Shown piece by piece: positions 47,543 through 55,877 of a DNA stretch of 64,000 nucleotides. The stretch is taken from positions 434,001 through 498,000 of the forward strand of contig NZ_SZVS01000002.1 of assembly GCF_007670255.1 (NCBI RefSeq), written 5' to 3'. The DNA comes from Paenarthrobacter nicotinovorans. GTDB taxonomy: Bacteria; Actinomycetota; Actinomycetes; Actinomycetales; Micrococcaceae. The notes below the pieces were generated by a model. It saw only the letters and a list, made by a program, of their open reading frames with translations, searched no databases and was not told the DNA's origin. How positions within the stretch are numbered: the first letter of the stretch is position 1; every line of letters begins with the position of its first letter. The position numbers and the translations under genes are program-made.

Positions 47543-48343
47543 TCATGGGCTGACCAATACAAAGAAAAGCTTGCCCTGCGTTGATGCGCCGGCAAGCTTT
47601 TCTGCTTGTTGGGGGTTGGCTGCAACCACCACCAGCCCGTCGGTGTCGCTCGTCCCAAGCCACTCGCCTGCCTTGCCGCCCTGAGTCGAGGTCCACAGCA
47701 CGGGAACAGGTCCGGCAAGAACCTGGCTTTGCCGCGATTCATCGTAGGAGCCAGACGCCGTGAGGACCACCGTCACCAGCTGTCCTGGCGAAAGGAGCTG
47801 AATTGAGGAGGCGTCGGCCATGCGGAGGGGGACCGCAGCGGAACCTGCCGGAGTGCCGGTGAGCAGGCCGGGGCCCAGGAGAGCTGAGTCGGTTGGGATT
47901 TGCCCCTTGCCAAGCGGAGAAGCCAGTTGGCGCCCAACGAGACCCGCAAGGTCCTTCACCTGTGCGGGTACGGCGAGTTCGGGTGCGACGTCGACGGTGG
48001 TGAAGTCGGATTCCCTAAGACTGGCACCCGCCGGTAGATCCCGTGCTGCCACAAGGACGGTGACGCGTTCCGCCGACGCTGGAGTCAGCTGTTGGACGGC
48101 CAACCCTGCGGCAAGGCAGAGAAGCAGGGCGATACAGAGCCGGCGATTCCGCGAAAGCCATGCTCTCGGCGTGCGTCGTGGCTGTTGACGTGGTGTTGGA
48201 GGCCCGTCACGTCTGAATGTTTGGCGGGCGCGCCCGGGGGAGGGCAGGCGGTATTGCATGGGCAGCCGAAATGGCTCGCGGTCAGCTGTTCCTGCCGAAC
48301 GCTCGGCGCGGGCAAGGAGGGCGCTTCGGGAAGTAGGTGGCAT
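47543..48343 (-). CDS. SAF-domain (CpaB/RcpC-like) membrane-anchored protein
   Basis: A 266-residue protein. A basic, Pro-rich cytoplasmic N-terminus (1-67) precedes one membrane helix (LCIALLLCLAAGLAVQQL, about 69-86). An SAF domain follows at 92-150 (VLVAARDLPAGASLRESDF...LVGRQLASPLGKGQI). CpaB homologues are periplasmic or wall-side parts of Tad/Flp pilus secretion systems, but no tad genes are adjacent. The start ATG 48343 is leaderless behind TAGCGT. Its 3' end carries a hairpin shared with the convergent gene. Confidence 0.8.
   Translation of the reverse strand: MPPTSRSALLARAERSAGTADREPFRLPMQYRLPSPGRARQTFRRDGPPTPRQQPRRTPRAWLSRNRRLCIALLLCLAAGLAVQQLTPASAERVTVLVAARDLPAGASLRESDFTTVDVAPELAVPAQVKDLAGLVGRQLASPLGKGQIPTDSALLGPGLLTGTPAGSAAVPLRMADASSIQLLSPGQLVTVVLTASGSYDESRQSQVLAGPVPVLWTSTQGGKAGEWLGTSDTDGLVVVAANPQQAEKLAGASTQGKLFFVLVSP
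47563..47603. terminator. Hairpin at the convergent ends of the helicase-like and SAF genes
   Basis: A perfect 13-bp stem (47563-47575 with 47591-47603) with a 15-nt loop; the A- and T-rich arm ends serve both strands. It lies inside the 3' coding end of the minus-strand SAF gene (which stops at 47543) and 34 bp after the plus-strand stop. Confidence 0.65.
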
Positions 48344-48349
48344 GCCGCC

Positions 48350-48355
48350 ACGCTA
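48350..48355 (-). promoter_or_regulatory. -10 box, leaderless SAF-domain gene
   Basis: On the minus strand TAGCGT ends 6 nt before the ATG at 48343. Confidence 0.5.
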
Positions 48356-48365
48356 ACGAGCTTGT

Positions 48366-48387
48366 CCGGCCCCATGGCAGGGGCCGG
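48366..48387. terminator. Stable hairpin after fmdB
   Basis: A perfect 8-bp G+C stem (48366-48373 with 48380-48387) and 6-nt loop lies 28 bp after the fmdB stop on the minus strand. There is no T run, so termination would be weak. Confidence 0.45.
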
Positions 48388-48414
48388 CTTCCCTATGTGG
48401 AAAAGTCCCGGGAC

Positions 48415-48687
48415 TTAGCTCGCTGCTGCCGCGGCGGCGGGAGCGGGCGTGGCGGCCGCAGGTGCGCTTGGAGTGGAGGGCGCTGCCGAAACGGTGCTGC
48501 TGCCCTTCGTGTCACGCGAGTCGGTGCGGTAGAAACCGGAGCCCTTGAAGACGACGCCAACGCTGTTGAACTTCTTGCGCAGCGTGCCTTTGCATTCCGG
48601 GCACTCTGTCAGGGAGCTGTCTGAGAAGGACTGGACGATGTCGAAGGCATGGTCACAGTCTTTGCAGGCGTATGCGTATGTGGGCAC
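48415..48687 (-). CDS. FmdB-type zinc ribbon protein
   Basis: A 90-residue protein. Two CxxC knuckles, CKDC and CPEC, form the FmdB/CxxC_CXXC_SSSS zinc ribbon (residues 1-42). FKGSGFYRTDS follows, then a low-complexity Ala/Pro/Ser tail (60-90). Proposed to be a regulatory or RNA-polymerase-associated factor in relatives; function unproven. It starts at GTG with AAGGAGG upstream. Confidence 0.9.
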   Translation of the reverse strand: MPTYAYACKDCDHAFDIVQSFSDSSLTECPECKGTLRKKFNSVGVVFKGSGFYRTDSRDTKGSSTVSAAPSTPSAPAAATPAPAAAAAAS

Positions 48688-48830
48688 TGAGTTCCTCCTT
48701 TAGGACAAAGTTCAGGTCCTGTGGCGCCGCAGCGAAGAGTTTCCGCATTAGCAGTCCCAGGGCCTGAGTGCCAATTCTATCACCCGTCCCTGCGGCGTTC
48801 GCCAGCACCTGTGCCGGAACTCACCACCCT

Positions 48831-49445
48831 TTAGGCGTCTTCTCCGGCGTCATCCAGGGTGACGACGCCGGACGGCGTCAGTACTTCCCGCACAGGGCGA
48901 TCAAAAGCTTCGGCGGGTATGGAGCCGGAAGGCAACAAATCGTCGTCGTACACCACCGCGATGGTGGGCGGCCGCTGACCGGAGGCATCGAGGCCCTGCA
49001 GCAGCCGGTCGTAGTATCCGCCGCCTTGGCCGATCCTGTTCCCGTCACGATCCACGGCGGTTGCCGGCATGAAGATCCCCGCGGCCGTGGCCACCACTGA
49101 ACTGTCCAATCGCTCGCCCAGGGGTTCGTCGATGGGTGCGTAGGTGGAGCGCTCAAAGACCGTCGACGGAGTCCAGTACACCCAGCTCAGTTGGCGTTCC
49201 GGTTCGCAGACCGGAAGCAGCACCTCGTGGCCCGCGTCATGAAGGGCCTCAAGCAGTGGCATGGTGGGTGGTTCGAAAGCGACCCCCACATACACCGCGA
49301 ACCTGGCCGGTTCGCCGGAGGTGATGCCCTTGGCCCAGGCGGTGCCATGCTGGGCCAGTGCCTCGCCCGCTGCTGCGATCTGCTCCGGGGACAGGGCCCT
49401 TCTGTAGAGTCGCCGGCTGCGGCGGATGTCTTCTTTCGATGCCAT
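48831..49445 (-). CDS. 5-formyltetrahydrofolate cyclo-ligase
   Basis: A 204-residue ATP-dependent enzyme that converts 5-formyl-THF to 5,10-methenyl-THF. Diagnostic blocks are KEDIRRSRRLYRRAL at the N-terminus, the substrate Glu region VGVAFEPPT and the C-terminal RIGQGGGYYDRLL. It diverges from galU with a gap of about 130 bp and complements fhs in one-carbon metabolism. The start codon has only a weak AGGA upstream. Confidence 0.93.
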   Translation of the reverse strand: MASKEDIRRSRRLYRRALSPEQIAAAGEALAQHGTAWAKGITSGEPARFAVYVGVAFEPPTMPLLEALHDAGHEVLLPVCEPERQLSWVYWTPSTVFERSTYAPIDEPLGERLDSSVVATAAGIFMPATAVDRDGNRIGQGGGYYDRLLQGLDASGQRPPTIAVVYDDDLLPSGSIPAEAFDRPVREVLTPSGVVTLDDAGEDA

Positions 49446-49560
49446 CTGTGTCCAATCCTCAGGTTCGTGGGGTCCGATTGAATTGTTGCGTGGTGTTGAG
49501 CAGCCAAGAAAATGTGCAAGCCGCGCGGCGGGGGTTTAGCCGATGATCTGTTCCTTCCGT

Positions 49561-49566
49561 TACATT
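49561..49566 (+). promoter_or_regulatory. -10 box, leaderless galU
   Basis: TACATT ends 6 nt before the GTG at 49573. Confidence 0.5.
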
Positions 49567-49572
49567 AGTCCG

Positions 49573-50478
49573 GTGACTCTCGATAACAACGCTGTCCGTA
49601 AGGCTGTCATCCCCGCAGCGGGTCTTGGTACCCGGTTCCTTCCCGCCACCAAGGCGATGCCGAAGGAAATGCTGCCCGTGGTCGACAAGCCCGCCATCCA
49701 GTACGTCGTCGAAGAAGCGGTCAAGGTGGGCCTGCACGACGTCCTCATGATCACAGGACGCAGCAAGCGCGCCCTGGAAGACCACTTTGACCGGGTGCCG
49801 GCGCTTGAAGCGACCTTGGCTGAAAAGGGCGACACCGCCAAGCTTGAAGCCATCCAGTCCGCCACCAACCTCGGTGACATCCACTACGTCCGTCAAGGCG
49901 ATCCGAACGGTCTGGGCCACGCTGTCCTGCGTGCAAAGCAGCACGTCGGTTACGAGCCCTTTGCCGTCCTCCTTGGTGATGACCTCATCGACGCCCGCGA
50001 CGACCTCCTGAGCGAAATGATCGCTGTCCAGCAGAAGACCGGCGGTTCCGTCGTGGCCCTGATCGAGGTGGAGCCTTCCAAGATCAGCGCTTACGGTTGC
50101 GCCGACGTTGAGGACATCGACGAGGACGGTTACGTCCGCATCAAGCAGCTGGTGGAAAAGCCGTCTCCCGAAGAGGCCCCTTCGAACCTTGCCGTAATTG
50201 GCCGCTATGTGCTGCACCCGGCTGTCTTCGAGGTCCTGGAGAAGACCGGCCCGGGCCGCGGTGGAGAAATCCAGCTGACCGATGCCCTTGAGGTCCTGGC
50301 AGCCGGCGAAGGAGAGGGCTACGGCGTTTACGGCGTGGTCTTCCGCGGCCGCCGCTACGACACCGGCGACAAGCTCAGCTACCTCAAAGCCTGCATCGAG
50401 CTGGCAGCCGAGCGTGAGGACCTCGGTCCTGAGCTTCGCGAGTGGCTGCCTAACTTCACCGCCACGCTTCCCCAGTAA
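49573..50478 (+). CDS. galU: UTP-glucose-1-phosphate uridylyltransferase
   Basis: A 301-residue nucleotidyltransferase making UDP-glucose for cell-wall glycans and osmolytes. The nucleotide loop is KAVIPAAGLGTRFLPATKAMPKE (residues 10 onward), with DKPAIQYVVEEA, LGDD and VEKPSPEEAPSNLA further on. The open frame extends ten codons upstream, but the leaderless GTG at 49573 begins the conserved sequence. The next gene starts 5 bp downstream. Confidence 0.96.
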   Translation: MTLDNNAVRKAVIPAAGLGTRFLPATKAMPKEMLPVVDKPAIQYVVEEAVKVGLHDVLMITGRSKRALEDHFDRVPALEATLAEKGDTAKLEAIQSATNLGDIHYVRQGDPNGLGHAVLRAKQHVGYEPFAVLLGDDLIDARDDLLSEMIAVQQKTGGSVVALIEVEPSKISAYGCADVEDIDEDGYVRIKQLVEKPSPEEAPSNLAVIGRYVLHPAVFEVLEKTGPGRGGEIQLTDALEVLAAGEGEGYGVYGVVFRGRRYDTGDKLSYLKACIELAAEREDLGPELREWLPNFTATLPQ

Positions 50479-50483
50479 CAAGG

Positions 50484-51110
50484 ATGTACGGTTCTGCGAT
50501 CTGGCCGGTGACGCTGGAGTGCGGAGACCTGGCACTGCGGCCCATCCGGTACCGCGATAAGCGGGAATGGTCCGAGGTCCGTTCGCGGAACAGTGATTGG
50601 CTTGCGCCATGGGAGGCGTCCAACCCGGCTCCGGGTGGCCGCCTCCCCAGCTATCGCCAGATGGTTGCATCGTTGAACGAGCAGGCGCGCCACTCCACGG
50701 CTTTGCCGTTTGTTATCGTTGAACGCACAGCCGGCCTCCGTGAACCCGCAATCGTGGGTCAGCTGACGGTTTCCTCGATTATCTGGGGATCAGCCATGAT
50801 GGCCACACTTGGCTATTGGGTGGACAAGGAGCGGGCCGGCCGCGGCATCGCTCCCACAGCGGTAGCGATGGCGACGGATCACTGCTTCAACGTGCTCGGG
50901 CTGCATCGGATGGAAATCAACATCCGGCCTGAAAACGGGCCCAGCCTTCGGGTCGTGGAGAAGCTTGGATTCCGCGATGAGGGGTACCGGGAAAGGTATC
51001 TGCACATCAATGGACAGTGGGCTGACCACCGCTCCTTCGCCCTGACGTCGGAGGAAGTTCCGGAGGGTCTGCTTCGCAGGTGGCTCAAAGGACAAACGGG
51101 CAGGTCATAG
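50484..51110 (+). CDS. GNAT acetyltransferase, RimJ/RimL-like
   Basis: A 208-residue protein. The pattern LALRPIRYRDKREWSEVRSRN, the acetyl-CoA loop DKERAGRGIAPTAVAM and the C-terminal VEKLGFRDEGYRERYLHINGQWADH are those of ribosomal protein N-acetyltransferases. Substrate not known. ATG 50484 has AAGG directly in front, poor spacing; GTG 50508 is an alternative start. It is cotranscribed with galU. Confidence 0.87.
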   Translation: MYGSAIWPVTLECGDLALRPIRYRDKREWSEVRSRNSDWLAPWEASNPAPGGRLPSYRQMVASLNEQARHSTALPFVIVERTAGLREPAIVGQLTVSSIIWGSAMMATLGYWVDKERAGRGIAPTAVAMATDHCFNVLGLHRMEINIRPENGPSLRVVEKLGFRDEGYRERYLHINGQWADHRSFALTSEEVPEGLLRRWLKGQTGRS

Positions 51111-51194
51111 GCCATTTCGGCCTTATCTCCAGTCATTTGCGGACTCGACCACGACACACCGGCCGCAATGCCGCCACCCCCGGTGATTTGCTTC

Positions 51195-51200
51195 TACGGT
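51195..51200 (+). promoter_or_regulatory. -10 box, leaderless membrane protein gene
   Basis: TACGGT ends 7 nt before the GTG at 51208, which is chosen over TTG 51202. Confidence 0.5.
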
Positions 51201-51207
51201 TTTGAAT

Positions 51208-52122
51208 GTGGACTTCCCTCTCAGCAGCTCAGTGATACTTGTGGTCACTGTCGCGCTGTGGATGGTCTGGGTGGCGCCGTATGTTCTGCGGAACAGACGC
51301 CAGCAAGTCCAAGCGGCCGCTGTTCCAGCAGAGGCTTTCGACGACGAACCAGACGAACCGCAGGCAGGGGTGGTACTGACTTTGGCACCTCAGCAGGAGA
51401 AACCGATGGAGACCATGCACAGCAAAGCACAGGCGTCGCCCCAGGAATCCCGTGTGTCCGAGTCCTCGGCGGGCAAACCGGCCCCCACGCCCTTCACTAT
51501 CCGCTATGCGCGGCTCACTCTGGCCTTGTCAGGGCTTGTCCTGCTGCTGACGGCTATAGTTTCGGGCATTGTGCGTCTTTTCGGTACAGGCACTGTCTGG
51601 TTGCCGCTGGTCTCGTTCATCGGCGCGGTGGTCGCCGTCGTGGTTTTGCGCAAACTGGCCCTGCGCGACCTTCGCGAACGGCGCGCCCGCCGCGAAGCGC
51701 AGGCATCGCCTATCCCCACGCCTGCGCGTTATCTGCCGAAAGAACCGGCGGTTGAGGTCAAGGAAACTGCCGTTTTCGATGCCGAGGCCAACAGCCGCGA
51801 GAACGCCCGCTTGTCGGCGGTGGAGCTGCGCCAGGCAGCATTGGCCGTTGCTGTCGCCGCCGGAGATGAGTCGGCGCAGACCGCCGCAGACTCCAAGGGT
51901 GCCAGCTGGCAGCCCGTCGAGGTTCCGAAGCCTACCTACGTTGACGCAGCGAAGGCCCAGCGCCCGGCGCCTGAACCGCTGGATCTGCCGGAAGCGCCGA
52001 AGCCCGTGGGCAAGCCGGTCCTGAAGCAGTCGACTGGACAAGCTGAAGCAGCGGCAGTTTCCCCCAAGGCCCAAAGCGCCCTGAGCAACCTGGACGACGT
52101 CCTGCAGCGACGCCGCGCCTGA
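51208..52122 (+). CDS. Membrane protein of unknown function with three helices
   Basis: A 304-residue protein. Helices lie at about 5-24 (LSSSVILVVTVALWMVWVAP), 102-124 (LTLALSGLVLLLTAIVSGI) and 130-148. The first helix is followed by basic VLRNRR. The C-terminal 150 residues are soluble, Ala/Pro/Glu-rich and contain a probable coiled coil (SRENARLSAVELRQAALAVA). The same arrangement (galU, acetyltransferase, this protein) is typical of Micrococcaceae, but I know no function. Confidence 0.72.
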   Translation: MDFPLSSSVILVVTVALWMVWVAPYVLRNRRQQVQAAAVPAEAFDDEPDEPQAGVVLTLAPQQEKPMETMHSKAQASPQESRVSESSAGKPAPTPFTIRYARLTLALSGLVLLLTAIVSGIVRLFGTGTVWLPLVSFIGAVVAVVVLRKLALRDLRERRARREAQASPIPTPARYLPKEPAVEVKETAVFDAEANSRENARLSAVELRQAALAVAVAAGDESAQTAADSKGASWQPVEVPKPTYVDAAKAQRPAPEPLDLPEAPKPVGKPVLKQSTGQAEAAAVSPKAQSALSNLDDVLQRRRA

Positions 52123-52128
52123 GACCGC

Positions 52129-52929
52129 ATGAGTTCCATCTGCGTTGCCGGTGGTACTGGCCAGGTGGGCCGCGAGGTCGTCCGGCTTGCTGTGGATGCC
52201 GGGCACCAGGTTTCGGTTCTTAGCCGCCATGTCCCGGACGCCGGCTCTGCAGGCCATCACGACGGCGTCACCTACTTCGCCGGCGATGTCACCACGGGCG
52301 TTGGCCTGACGGCCGCGATGGCAGGTGCCGACGTCGTTATTGACTGCCTCGAAGGCCAGTTCGGGAAGGCGCAAAAACAATTCGCCGACGGCGGTGGGCG
52401 GCTTCTCGCTGCCGCCGTGGCGCAGGGTGTCCGGAGGGCCGTGCTGCTGTCCATCATCAACTGCGATCTGAGTACATTCCCGTATTACGTTTCCAAGGCT
52501 GCCAAGGAAGGCAAGTATGCGGAGGCGGCCCTGGAGACGGCGGTGGTGCGCGCAACCCAGTTCCACGGCCTCGTCGCCGGGATCTTTGCCGCCGGGGCTC
52601 GGGTGGGATTGATCCCTGTGTTCAAGGGTGTGGCGTTCCAGTCGATCTCGCCGGCCGACGTCGCAGGGGAGTTGCTGGCGGTGGCGTTGGCGGATTCGCC
52701 TGCGACTGGGGAACGGGTGCGGACGGTGGGTGGGCCGGAAGTGCTGCCAATGCGTTCAATGGCCGAGCAGTGGAAGGCCACTACTGGGTCGCGGGGAAGG
52801 ATTATCAGCGTGCCTTTGCCGGGTTCCATGGGTGCTTTCCTTCGGGCCGGCCACAATCTTGTCCCGGAGCACGCGGTTGGCACGGAGACGTTCGTGTCGT
52901 GGTTGGAAAAGCGCCGGGAAAGTTTGTAG
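52129..52929 (+). CDS. NAD(P)-binding protein, atypical SDR/NmrA-like
   Basis: A 266-residue Rossmann protein. The dinucleotide loop VAGGTGQVGREVVRLA is at residues 5-20, and there is the SDR_a5-like VVIDCLEGQFGKA and VLLSIINCD. The YxxxK motif is present as YYVSKAAKE. Relatives include NAD(P)H-dependent quinone or nucleoside-diphosphate-sugar epimerase-like proteins; substrate unknown. It starts 6 bp after the previous stop and is the last gene before tRNA-Ala. Confidence 0.83.
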   Translation: MSSICVAGGTGQVGREVVRLAVDAGHQVSVLSRHVPDAGSAGHHDGVTYFAGDVTTGVGLTAAMAGADVVIDCLEGQFGKAQKQFADGGGRLLAAAVAQGVRRAVLLSIINCDLSTFPYYVSKAAKEGKYAEAALETAVVRATQFHGLVAGIFAAGARVGLIPVFKGVAFQSISPADVAGELLAVALADSPATGERVRTVGGPEVLPMRSMAEQWKATTGSRGRIISVPLPGSMGAFLRAGHNLVPEHAVGTETFVSWLEKRRESL

Positions 52930-52965
52930 CCTAGGGACACTGGTCGGGCGGAAATGCCTGGTCCG

Positions 52966-53038
52966 GGGGCTATAGCTCAGTTGGTAGAGCGCTTCGTTCG
53001 CATCGAAGAGGTCAGGAGTTCGAATCTCCTTAGCTCCA
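52966..53038 (+). tRNA. tRNA-Ala (anticodon CGC)
   Basis: A 73-nt cloverleaf. The acceptor stem is GGGGCTA/TAGCTCC (one G-T), the anticodon stem CTTCG/CGAAG with loop TTCGCAT (anticodon CGC, codon GCG), and the T arm AGGAG-TTCGAAT-CTCCT. CCA is not encoded. tRNA 3' ends are frequent integration sites, and the lower-G+C stretch begins right after it. Confidence 0.96.
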
Positions 53039-53218
53039 CATTTCCAGATGCTTAAACCCTGACATTGGGTGACCCCGGTTGGGGGCGCACGGCGACGAAC
53101 CGCTCGGCGCGCCGGATCGCCGCCTTTCCGCGATGTCTCGATGCTGTTGACCCCGGGTGGAGTAGTGCAGTTGCCGTGCCGGCAACTGGTATGGAGGCTA
53201 GCTTGCCGAGGAGCGTGA

Positions 53219-54115
53219 ATGTATCGAGAATTCTGGTGGGCTTCGGCGATGACAAGAATGGACACACGGGATTCTCTCGCGACGGTGGTCGAGCGTGGTG
53301 TCCATGGTCGGCGAACCGTGGTCCCTCCCGAGGAGGTCACAACTTTCAATCTCGTGCGGCGCCTGGCTTTTTGGCACGCGCGGCAAGGGGCTAACTACGT
53401 CGCGCTCCATTCTCGTCCGCTTGAAGGAGGAAACGTAAGTACTGGAAGGCCCCCGAGCGGTGCGGATCTCGAATTGTCGGTGGAAACGGCCCCGGGCGTA
53501 TGGGTGGACCTTGCCCTCCAAGCGAAAAAGTTGAACCCTTCAACCGGTAGATATGACGGATGGAACCAGACTCAGAACAATTCTCTCAGACGATGGGCGA
53601 GCAACCACGGTAATCGGACACCGGGCATGCTTCTGTATAACTGCGACACGCCTCCGTTTGGGTCGCCGGGAACCACGGGAATCGCGATGGGGGCTTGCTG
53701 CAGTTCCCCGTTGCGGTGCCATGGATGGCGGTGGCCAAACTGGGCATTGCCGGACCACCGAACACCTGTCGCGGTAGCACTTGTGATTCTCGACCCTTAC
53801 GGGACTACCCCGGCACTCAACGCTCCCGCTAGTTTGACCGATCCAACGCCGGCTCAGGTCCTTCCCTGGATGCAGCCACTTGAGTGTCTGTTCTGCCCGC
53901 GACCCACGAGTGGGTCAAATCCAACGCCGGTACCGCTTTCAGACCATCCTCCCCAGTGGGCCAAGGCGCTGCTGGAAGCGCCGCGGGTTGAAGAAGCAGA
54001 TGCCACGTCGTCGCGGCTTGACGCCGAGGGTCTCAGTGATCTCGCGGCCTTTTCCCTGGCATTGCCTTACCTAGTCGCTGGTCAGGCGAATGATCGGACC
54101 AACCGACGCGGCTAG
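53219..54115 (+). CDS. Uncharacterised protein of the tRNA-Ala-linked region, possibly DUF6615-like
   Basis: A 298-residue soluble protein. Residues 81-103 read GADLELS...LALQAKK: an acidic D-x-E pair and a later Q-x-K on adjacent predicted strands, which resembles both the DUF6615 family (GADWEWW...VQAKKL) and a PD-(D/E)XK-type layout. The following QNNSLRRWA and GMLLYNCDTPP also fit that family. Several Cys (YNCD, GACCSS, LRCHGW, LECLFCPRP) could bind metal. GAGGAG five nt before ATG 53219 supports the start. Three hand-counted 60-base stretches are 45-53% G+C, below the neighbours, suggesting acquisition. Function unknown. Confidence 0.62.
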   Translation: MYREFWWASAMTRMDTRDSLATVVERGVHGRRTVVPPEEVTTFNLVRRLAFWHARQGANYVALHSRPLEGGNVSTGRPPSGADLELSVETAPGVWVDLALQAKKLNPSTGRYDGWNQTQNNSLRRWASNHGNRTPGMLLYNCDTPPFGSPGTTGIAMGACCSSPLRCHGWRWPNWALPDHRTPVAVALVILDPYGTTPALNAPASLTDPTPAQVLPWMQPLECLFCPRPTSGSNPTPVPLSDHPPQWAKALLEAPRVEEADATSSRLDAEGLSDLAAFSLALPYLVAGQANDRTNRRG

Positions 54116-54473
54116 CGCCAGAGTAATTGCACTGGCCAAAGCGCTAGTGCTCGTATGACGCTCTAAATCACGTGGCGAGCGTCCTTCAAACAGGGTTCCC
54201 CGGGCACGGCTGTGTTGGGTTCGGACCACACGTCTTCGACTCGAATGCCTCCGCGCGGTTCGCTGGCGTCCAGCGTGGACGGCTAGATGTGCGTCCAAGA
54301 GTAGGACCGACCGAAGACAGGGTTAGCCGCGGATCCGAAAGGGACGGGAACTGGGCGCGTCGACCAGTGTGAGGTCAAGATCGAGGCCCTTCACCCGAGG
54401 TGTCCTTCATTTCGAGACCGCCCAACACCCCACTGATTCGCCGCAGGCGTTTACACCTGATTAGCTGTTTCCC
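54116..54473. other. Intergenic stretch with no recognisable gene
   Basis: About 360 bp of the same lower-G+C type as the preceding gene (one hand-counted 60-base stretch is 52%). Only short frames without Shine-Dalgarno or similarity are present. I see no repeat of the tRNA 3' end, integrase fragment or palindrome. It is probably the decayed remainder of the inserted segment. Confidence 0.5.
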
Positions 54474-54938
54474 ATGGGATTCTTCAGAAAGCGGACAACG
54501 GCTACCCCCGTCGAGGACTTCGAGCAGCCGGTTTACAGCGAGCTAAGCGTCGAGCACAGGGCCTTCCTCGCCGGCCACATCAAACTTGCGGACCAGGCGG
54601 AAGTCGACCTCGAGGATCCCGCCAGCGTAGTCGGGTTTTATGAGCTGGTGTACGCGACGTGGCAGAGTTCCCCGGAGGGCACCCACGCGGAGCTTCAAGA
54701 GCCGTACTGCAACGCTGCCGGCGTCGCCTATGGTGAGCTGTTGGCGCGGACCACGCCGTTGCGTTGGGTGATTGCGGAGGACTCCCTCGGGCGGGAGTTG
54801 GCGCTTCACGCTGAGCAAAACAACATGCTGGTCTACCCCCTGAACGCCGTGGAAAAGCGCTGGGTGCGGGGCGAGGACGGCGACTTTATCCCGGCACTCG
54901 CCACTGCGGTGTACAAGCAGTTGGGTCGACTGAGCTAG
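54474..54938 (+). CDS. DUF3806-like protein
   Basis: A 154-residue soluble protein. The pattern YCNAAGVAYGELL, LRWVIAEDSLGRELALH and VYPLNAVEKRWVRGED is that of DUF3806, function unknown. No Shine-Dalgarno is visible; a TTAGCT eight bases upstream (54461-54466) may be the -10 box of a leaderless message. G+C returns to the chromosomal level here. It is convergent with the HTH regulator gene 10 bp away. Confidence 0.8.
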   Translation: MGFFRKRTTATPVEDFEQPVYSELSVEHRAFLAGHIKLADQAEVDLEDPASVVGFYELVYATWQSSPEGTHAELQEPYCNAAGVAYGELLARTTPLRWVIAEDSLGRELALHAEQNNMLVYPLNAVEKRWVRGEDGDFIPALATAVYKQLGRLS

Positions 54939-54948
54939 TCCCCGCGGC

Positions 54949-55848
54949 CTACCGCTGGCCGGATTCCAAGGGGCGGTCCGCCTCAAGGTTGGCCACTGGC
55001 TGTGTGGACGCCAGCAGTTGAAGCGCCTCAGCTGCAGGAGATCCCGGATCAGCTGAGTACATAAGAATCCGGTGACCCGATTCGTCCGGCGGGCCCAGGA
55101 CTTCGAAATGGAGCTCAAGGTCACCAACGTCGGGATGATGCATGTGTTTGATGCCCGACATGCAGTTTTCGACCGGATGCCGGGCCCACAGTTTGGCGAA
55201 CTCTTCGCTGGTCATGGTCAGCTCACCAACAAGGGAGGCCAGTTCAGGGTCTTCGGTTGAGCGCCCGGCGAGCAAGCGCAGTGACGATACAGCCCGGGCG
55301 GCTTCCTCACGCCAACGGGTATACAGCTCACGGGTGTGGGGGTCCAGGAACAGCATTCGCGTCATGTTCGGCCTCGTCGCGGGCCGGGAGGGTGCTTCGA
55401 AAGCCAGATGCCCTGCAACCAAGCGGTGCCCGAGCCGGTTCCAGGCCAGCACTTCACTGCGACGGCCCATGACGACAGCCGGAGTGTTGGGCATGGACTG
55501 GATGAGCCGCAACGTGCCGGACCTGGCTTTGTCCGGCCGTGCCGATGGACGCCGCTTGGTTGCCGACGGCCGGGCCAGGTTGAAAAGGTGCTTACGCTCG
55601 TCGCTGTTCAGATTCAGGGCTCTGGCGATGGCGTCAATGACGGCCTCGGAAGCGTTGGTGCTCTGGCCCTGCTCCAAGCGCGTGTAGTAGGTATTGCTCA
55701 CCCCGGCAAGCATCGCCAATTCTTCCCGGCGGAGCCCGGGAACGCGGCGGATTCCGTAGTTGATGAGGCCGACATCCTCCGGCTGCAAAGCGGCTCTTCG
55801 GACGCGAAGGAACTCCCCAAGTTCGCTGTAGTTGCTCATGAACCCCAT
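54949..55848 (-). CDS. HTH transcriptional regulator with MmyB-like ligand-binding domain
   Basis: A 299-residue protein. An XRE-type HTH (residues 12-75) contains RRVPGLRREELAMLAGVSNTYY and LEQGQ, the signature of this actinobacterial group. The C-terminal MmyB-type domain has LAWNRLGHRLVAGHL and HMHHPDVGDLELHFE. Such regulators usually repress a divergent oxidoreductase or efflux gene. ATG 55848 has AGGAAG nine nt upstream; ATG 55839 is an alternative. The divergent partner is a DHA2 exporter, its likely target. Confidence 0.88.
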   Translation of the reverse strand: MGFMSNYSELGEFLRVRRAALQPEDVGLINYGIRRVPGLRREELAMLAGVSNTYYTRLEQGQSTNASEAVIDAIARALNLNSDERKHLFNLARPSATKRRPSARPDKARSGTLRLIQSMPNTPAVVMGRRSEVLAWNRLGHRLVAGHLAFEAPSRPATRPNMTRMLFLDPHTRELYTRWREEAARAVSSLRLLAGRSTEDPELASLVGELTMTSEEFAKLWARHPVENCMSGIKHMHHPDVGDLELHFEVLGPPDESGHRILMYSADPGSPAAEALQLLASTQPVANLEADRPLESGQR

Positions 55849-55877
55849 TCTGCCGGTCTTCCTGGGTGCTGTCCTGT

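Noticed and set aside
45465-47696. 743-codon minus-strand frame under the helicase-like gene
   Set aside because: It is antisense to a long gene, has no ribosome binding site, and the sequence has no recognisable fold.
52756-53349. Minus-strand frame containing IRTPDLFDANEALYQLSYSPR-like sequence
   Set aside because: This is the well-known false protein produced by reading antisense through a tRNA gene (here tRNA-Ala). No Shine-Dalgarno, and it overlaps a real gene and the tRNA.
53039-54473. Attachment site repeat of the tRNA 3' end downstream of tRNA-Ala
   Set aside because: Only a short partial match (CTCGAATGCCTCC near 54240) to the T-arm sequence is present, too weak for an att repeat, and no integrase is found.
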